From NCBI GenBank assembly GCA_022361135.1, contig JAKSBM010000684.1, positions 1-7,617 on the forward strand: DNA of 7,617 bases, written 5' to 3'. The position numbers were made by a program, and so were the translations under genes. This stretch comes from Desulfobacterales bacterium (GTDB lineage: Bacteria > Desulfobacterota > Desulfobacteria > Desulfobacterales > Desulfobacteraceae). The notes below the pieces were generated by a model. That model was given only the letters and a program-made list of their open reading frames with translations, did no database searches and was not told the DNA's origin. Below are positions 6,209 to 7,617 of the stretch, piece by piece; positions within the stretch are counted from its first letter, which is position 1, and every line of letters starts with the position of its first letter.

Positions 6209-7018
6209 TCAAATTCTTGAACAAAATTGACATTGCCTTGAATATTGCCCCGGTGTGACCCCATACCTCAACTTAAATCGTCGATTTAAATGGCTCTGGT
6301 CGGAAAAGCCGGATCCCAGGGCGGCCTGGGCCACGGAGGAACCCTCCAAAATGAGTTGCCGAGCCCTTTCCAGCCGTAGTTGAAGCAAATAGGCGTGGGG
6401 TGGAATCCCCATCTGAGCCTTGAACAACCGGATGAAATGGGATTCCGTGCATTCCATGAGCCGGGCCAGGGGCTTAAGGCGCAATGGCTGATCCAAATGG
6501 GCATGGAAATATTCCAGGGATTTTTTAATCCGCCAATCCGCCCCGGCAACCGAAACCGTTAGGCCCCTCCTCCCCTTCCCATGCCTTCGGGTCAGGGACG
6601 ACATGGCCTCATGGAAAAGGACATCCTGTTCCAGGTCCTGTTCCCGGCCCATCATTCCATGGTGCAGCCGGGCCAGATCCCCCCAGATTTCCGGGTCCTG
6701 GATCTGGTTGTCAAAATTCACGGCGGAAAGCGGGCCTTCGCCCTGTACCTCGTCGAAAAATTCCGAAGCCACATAAAAACTGCGAAGGTGGCGCTTTTCC
6801 CGGACGCAGGCAGAATTGGAATGGACCCGGCCCGGTTCGATGATACCGATTTCCCCCCTGCCCAGGACACTGCGTTGTCCCCCCAGGGTGTATTCCTCTG
6901 CACATCCCGTATCCAACCAGACCACATACCGATCATGGATGTGGGGCTTAAAATCAAAGGGATCGGTGCAATCCAGGATTTCCACCGCCGGTAATATGGA
7001 TTGATACACAAGTGCCAT
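6209..7018 (-). CDS. AraC-family transcriptional regulator with N-terminal cupin sensor
   Basis: Ligand-responsive DNA-binding protein. Numbering is from GTG 7045 (278 aa). The N-terminal AraC-binding cupin carries PHIHDRY (34-40) and GEIGIIEPGRVHSN (64-77), the usual histidine-bearing strands. A linker with a histidine/methionine-rich stretch (LHHGMM) follows. The C-terminal double helix-turn-helix spans about 172-270: first LKPLARLMECTESHFIRLFK (190-209), then VAQAALGSGFSDQSHLNRRF (238-257) and the family ending YGVTPGQYSR. ATG 7018 (AGGG 11 nt upstream) is chosen because the cupin fold starts shortly after it. GTG 7045, with AGG 8 nt upstream, would add nine residues. The exporter gene starts within about 50 bp downstream, a layout typical of AraC regulators that control their own export partner. 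Effector unknown. Confidence 0.93.
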   Translation of the reverse strand: MALVYQSILPAVEILDCTDPFDFKPHIHDRYVVWLDTGCAEEYTLGGQRSVLGRGEIGIIEPGRVHSNSACVREKRHLRSFYVASEFFDEVQGEGPLSAVNFDNQIQDPEIWGDLARLHHGMMGREQDLEQDVLFHEAMSSLTRRHGKGRRGLTVSVAGADWRIKKSLEYFHAHLDQPLRLKPLARLMECTESHFIRLFKAQMGIPPHAYLLQLRLERARQLILEGSSVAQAALGSGFSDQSHLNRRFKLRYGVTPGQYSRQCQFCSRI

Positions 7019-7074
7019 GGGGCTTACTACCCTGGTTTTATTCACCGGGCAAGCCTAAACTCATACCCCATGGC
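7014..7074. repeat. 9-bp inverted repeat spanning the start of the AraC gene
   Basis: GCCATGGGG (7014-7022) and CCCCATGGC (7066-7074) are exact reverse complements with centres 52 bp apart, close to five helical turns. Each arm contains the palindrome CCATGG, which makes a chance match easier. It could be a pair of autoregulatory half-sites, since it covers both possible starts of the regulator, but one arm includes the candidate ATG codon itself. Confidence 0.3.
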
Positions 7075-7097
7075 TGTTGGAAAAGATATTGGCGGAG

Positions 7098-7617
7098 TTA
7101 AATCATCTCCAAAAAGGCTTCAATGCGCACCCGAAGCAATTCGGAATCCACCTCAGAATAATCGGTTTCAATGTGAAGATAGGGCCGGTTAAACTCTCGG
7201 GTCACCAGCTTTTGAATCTGGATGGATTCCAGGTTATAGGTGTGGCAAGCCTGCCAGGTCAAATCCACAACCCCGTCCACATGGAATTCTTCAACCAATC
7301 GGGTTAAAAGATCCCTGCGTCCCACATTGGGGCTCATGACGGAACAGGGGATGCTGATATATTGATCGGCCAGGGCAGCCATGGGCTCCTTTTCCTGGTC
7401 AACCTGAAACACCTGCTTATACCCGGAACAATTTTCAAAGGCCACCACCGATGCCCCGGCCTGTTCAAGAATTCGGACCACCTTATCCGATCCCAACCCC
7501 ATGGGCACACCGGTAACCAAAATCCGGGGGGCGGAGACATTTTCCTGGGATGGAACGGCATCGGACTCCGTTACAATCTCATCCACCATGGAGATCACCT
7601 CTTCCTTATCCCTGAAA
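7098..7617 (-). CDS. 2-hydroxyacyl-CoA dehydratase / benzoyl-CoA reductase-type subunit, 5' end cut off
   Basis: C-terminal 172 residues of an HGD-D family protein (HgdB, FldB/C, HadC, BcrC, YjiM). These oxygen-sensitive [4Fe-4S] proteins work with an ATP-dependent activator (HgdC/YjiL-type) to reduce or dehydrate acyl-CoA substrates, or form double-cubane clusters. Numbered from the first visible residue: RILVTGVPMGLGSDKVVRIL (31-50), ENCSGYK (61-67), YISIPCSVMSPN (86-97), DGVVDLTWQACHTYN (114-128), and the family ending LHIETDYSE...LRVRIEAFLEMI. Cysteines C63, C91 and C124 are at the positions that bind the cluster in this family. The frame stays open to the right edge, so apparent starts within the window are internal. 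No terminator is seen in the 52-79 bp before the AraC gene, so read-through is plausible. Dehydratase and YjiM-like double-cubane proteins cannot be separated without the N-terminus. Confidence 0.92.
   Translation of the reverse strand, partial: FRDKEEVISMVDEIVTESDAVPSQENVSAPRILVTGVPMGLGSDKVVRILEQAGASVVAFENCSGYKQVFQVDQEKEPMAALADQYISIPCSVMSPNVGRRDLLTRLVEEFHVDGVVDLTWQACHTYNLESIQIQKLVTREFNRPYLHIETDYSEVDSELLRVRIEAFLEMI

Noticed and set aside
6581..6994. Plus-strand frame of 137 codons
   Set aside because: Antisense of the AraC regulator. Composition is that of a shadow frame and no domain is seen.
7098..7598. Treating the dehydratase-family frame as a complete 166-residue protein starting at 7598
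   Set aside because: The frame is open upstream to the window edge, the family is about 400 residues long and the start here is an internal GTG valine codon.

Overview
The window is bacterial chromosomal DNA with every convincing gene on the minus strand. It reads as three consecutive transcription units plus two genes cut by the window edges. Coding DNA looks close to half GC and the main gap is clearly AT-rich. A 2-hydroxyacyl-CoA dehydratase-family iron-sulfur protein and a radical SAM enzyme point to an anaerobe. The protein style and the pairing of a biotin ligase with a long biotin carboxylase suggest a Desulfobacterota (Desulfobacterales-like) sulfate reducer. That assignment is inference from family knowledge; there is no rRNA or other marker here.

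In the direction of transcription (right to left): (1) 7617-5230 holds the C-terminal part of a 2-hydroxyacyl-CoA dehydratase / BcrC-type subunit, an AraC-family regulator with a cupin sensor domain, and a DMT/EamA-family ten-helix exporter that recalls YddG. The unit ends at a good intrinsic terminator (5230-5268). (2) After an AT-rich gap of about 350 bp comes a tight pair: a 406-residue GT-B-like protein of uncertain family and a radical SAM enzyme with extra C-terminal cysteines. A strong GC-rich hairpin follows. (3) After a 311-bp gap with promoter-like sequences and a perfect 10-bp inverted repeat comes a monofunctional biotin-protein ligase, then 22 bp later a biotin carboxylase that runs off the left edge.

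Unit 3 has clear logic: the ligase biotinylates the carrier domain that the carboxylase charges with CO2. Unit 1 looks like a metabolite-responsive regulator controlling an exporter, possibly linked to 2-hydroxyacyl or amino-acid metabolism. Unit 2 is the least explained part and the best candidate for an undescribed system. Two tightly linked genes, a glycosyltransferase-like protein and a radical SAM enzyme, sit alone with their own flanking signals, and no known pathway partner is visible. A weak 26-codon aromatic-rich reading frame with a Shine-Dalgarno-like sequence lies upstream of this pair and deserves a conservation check.
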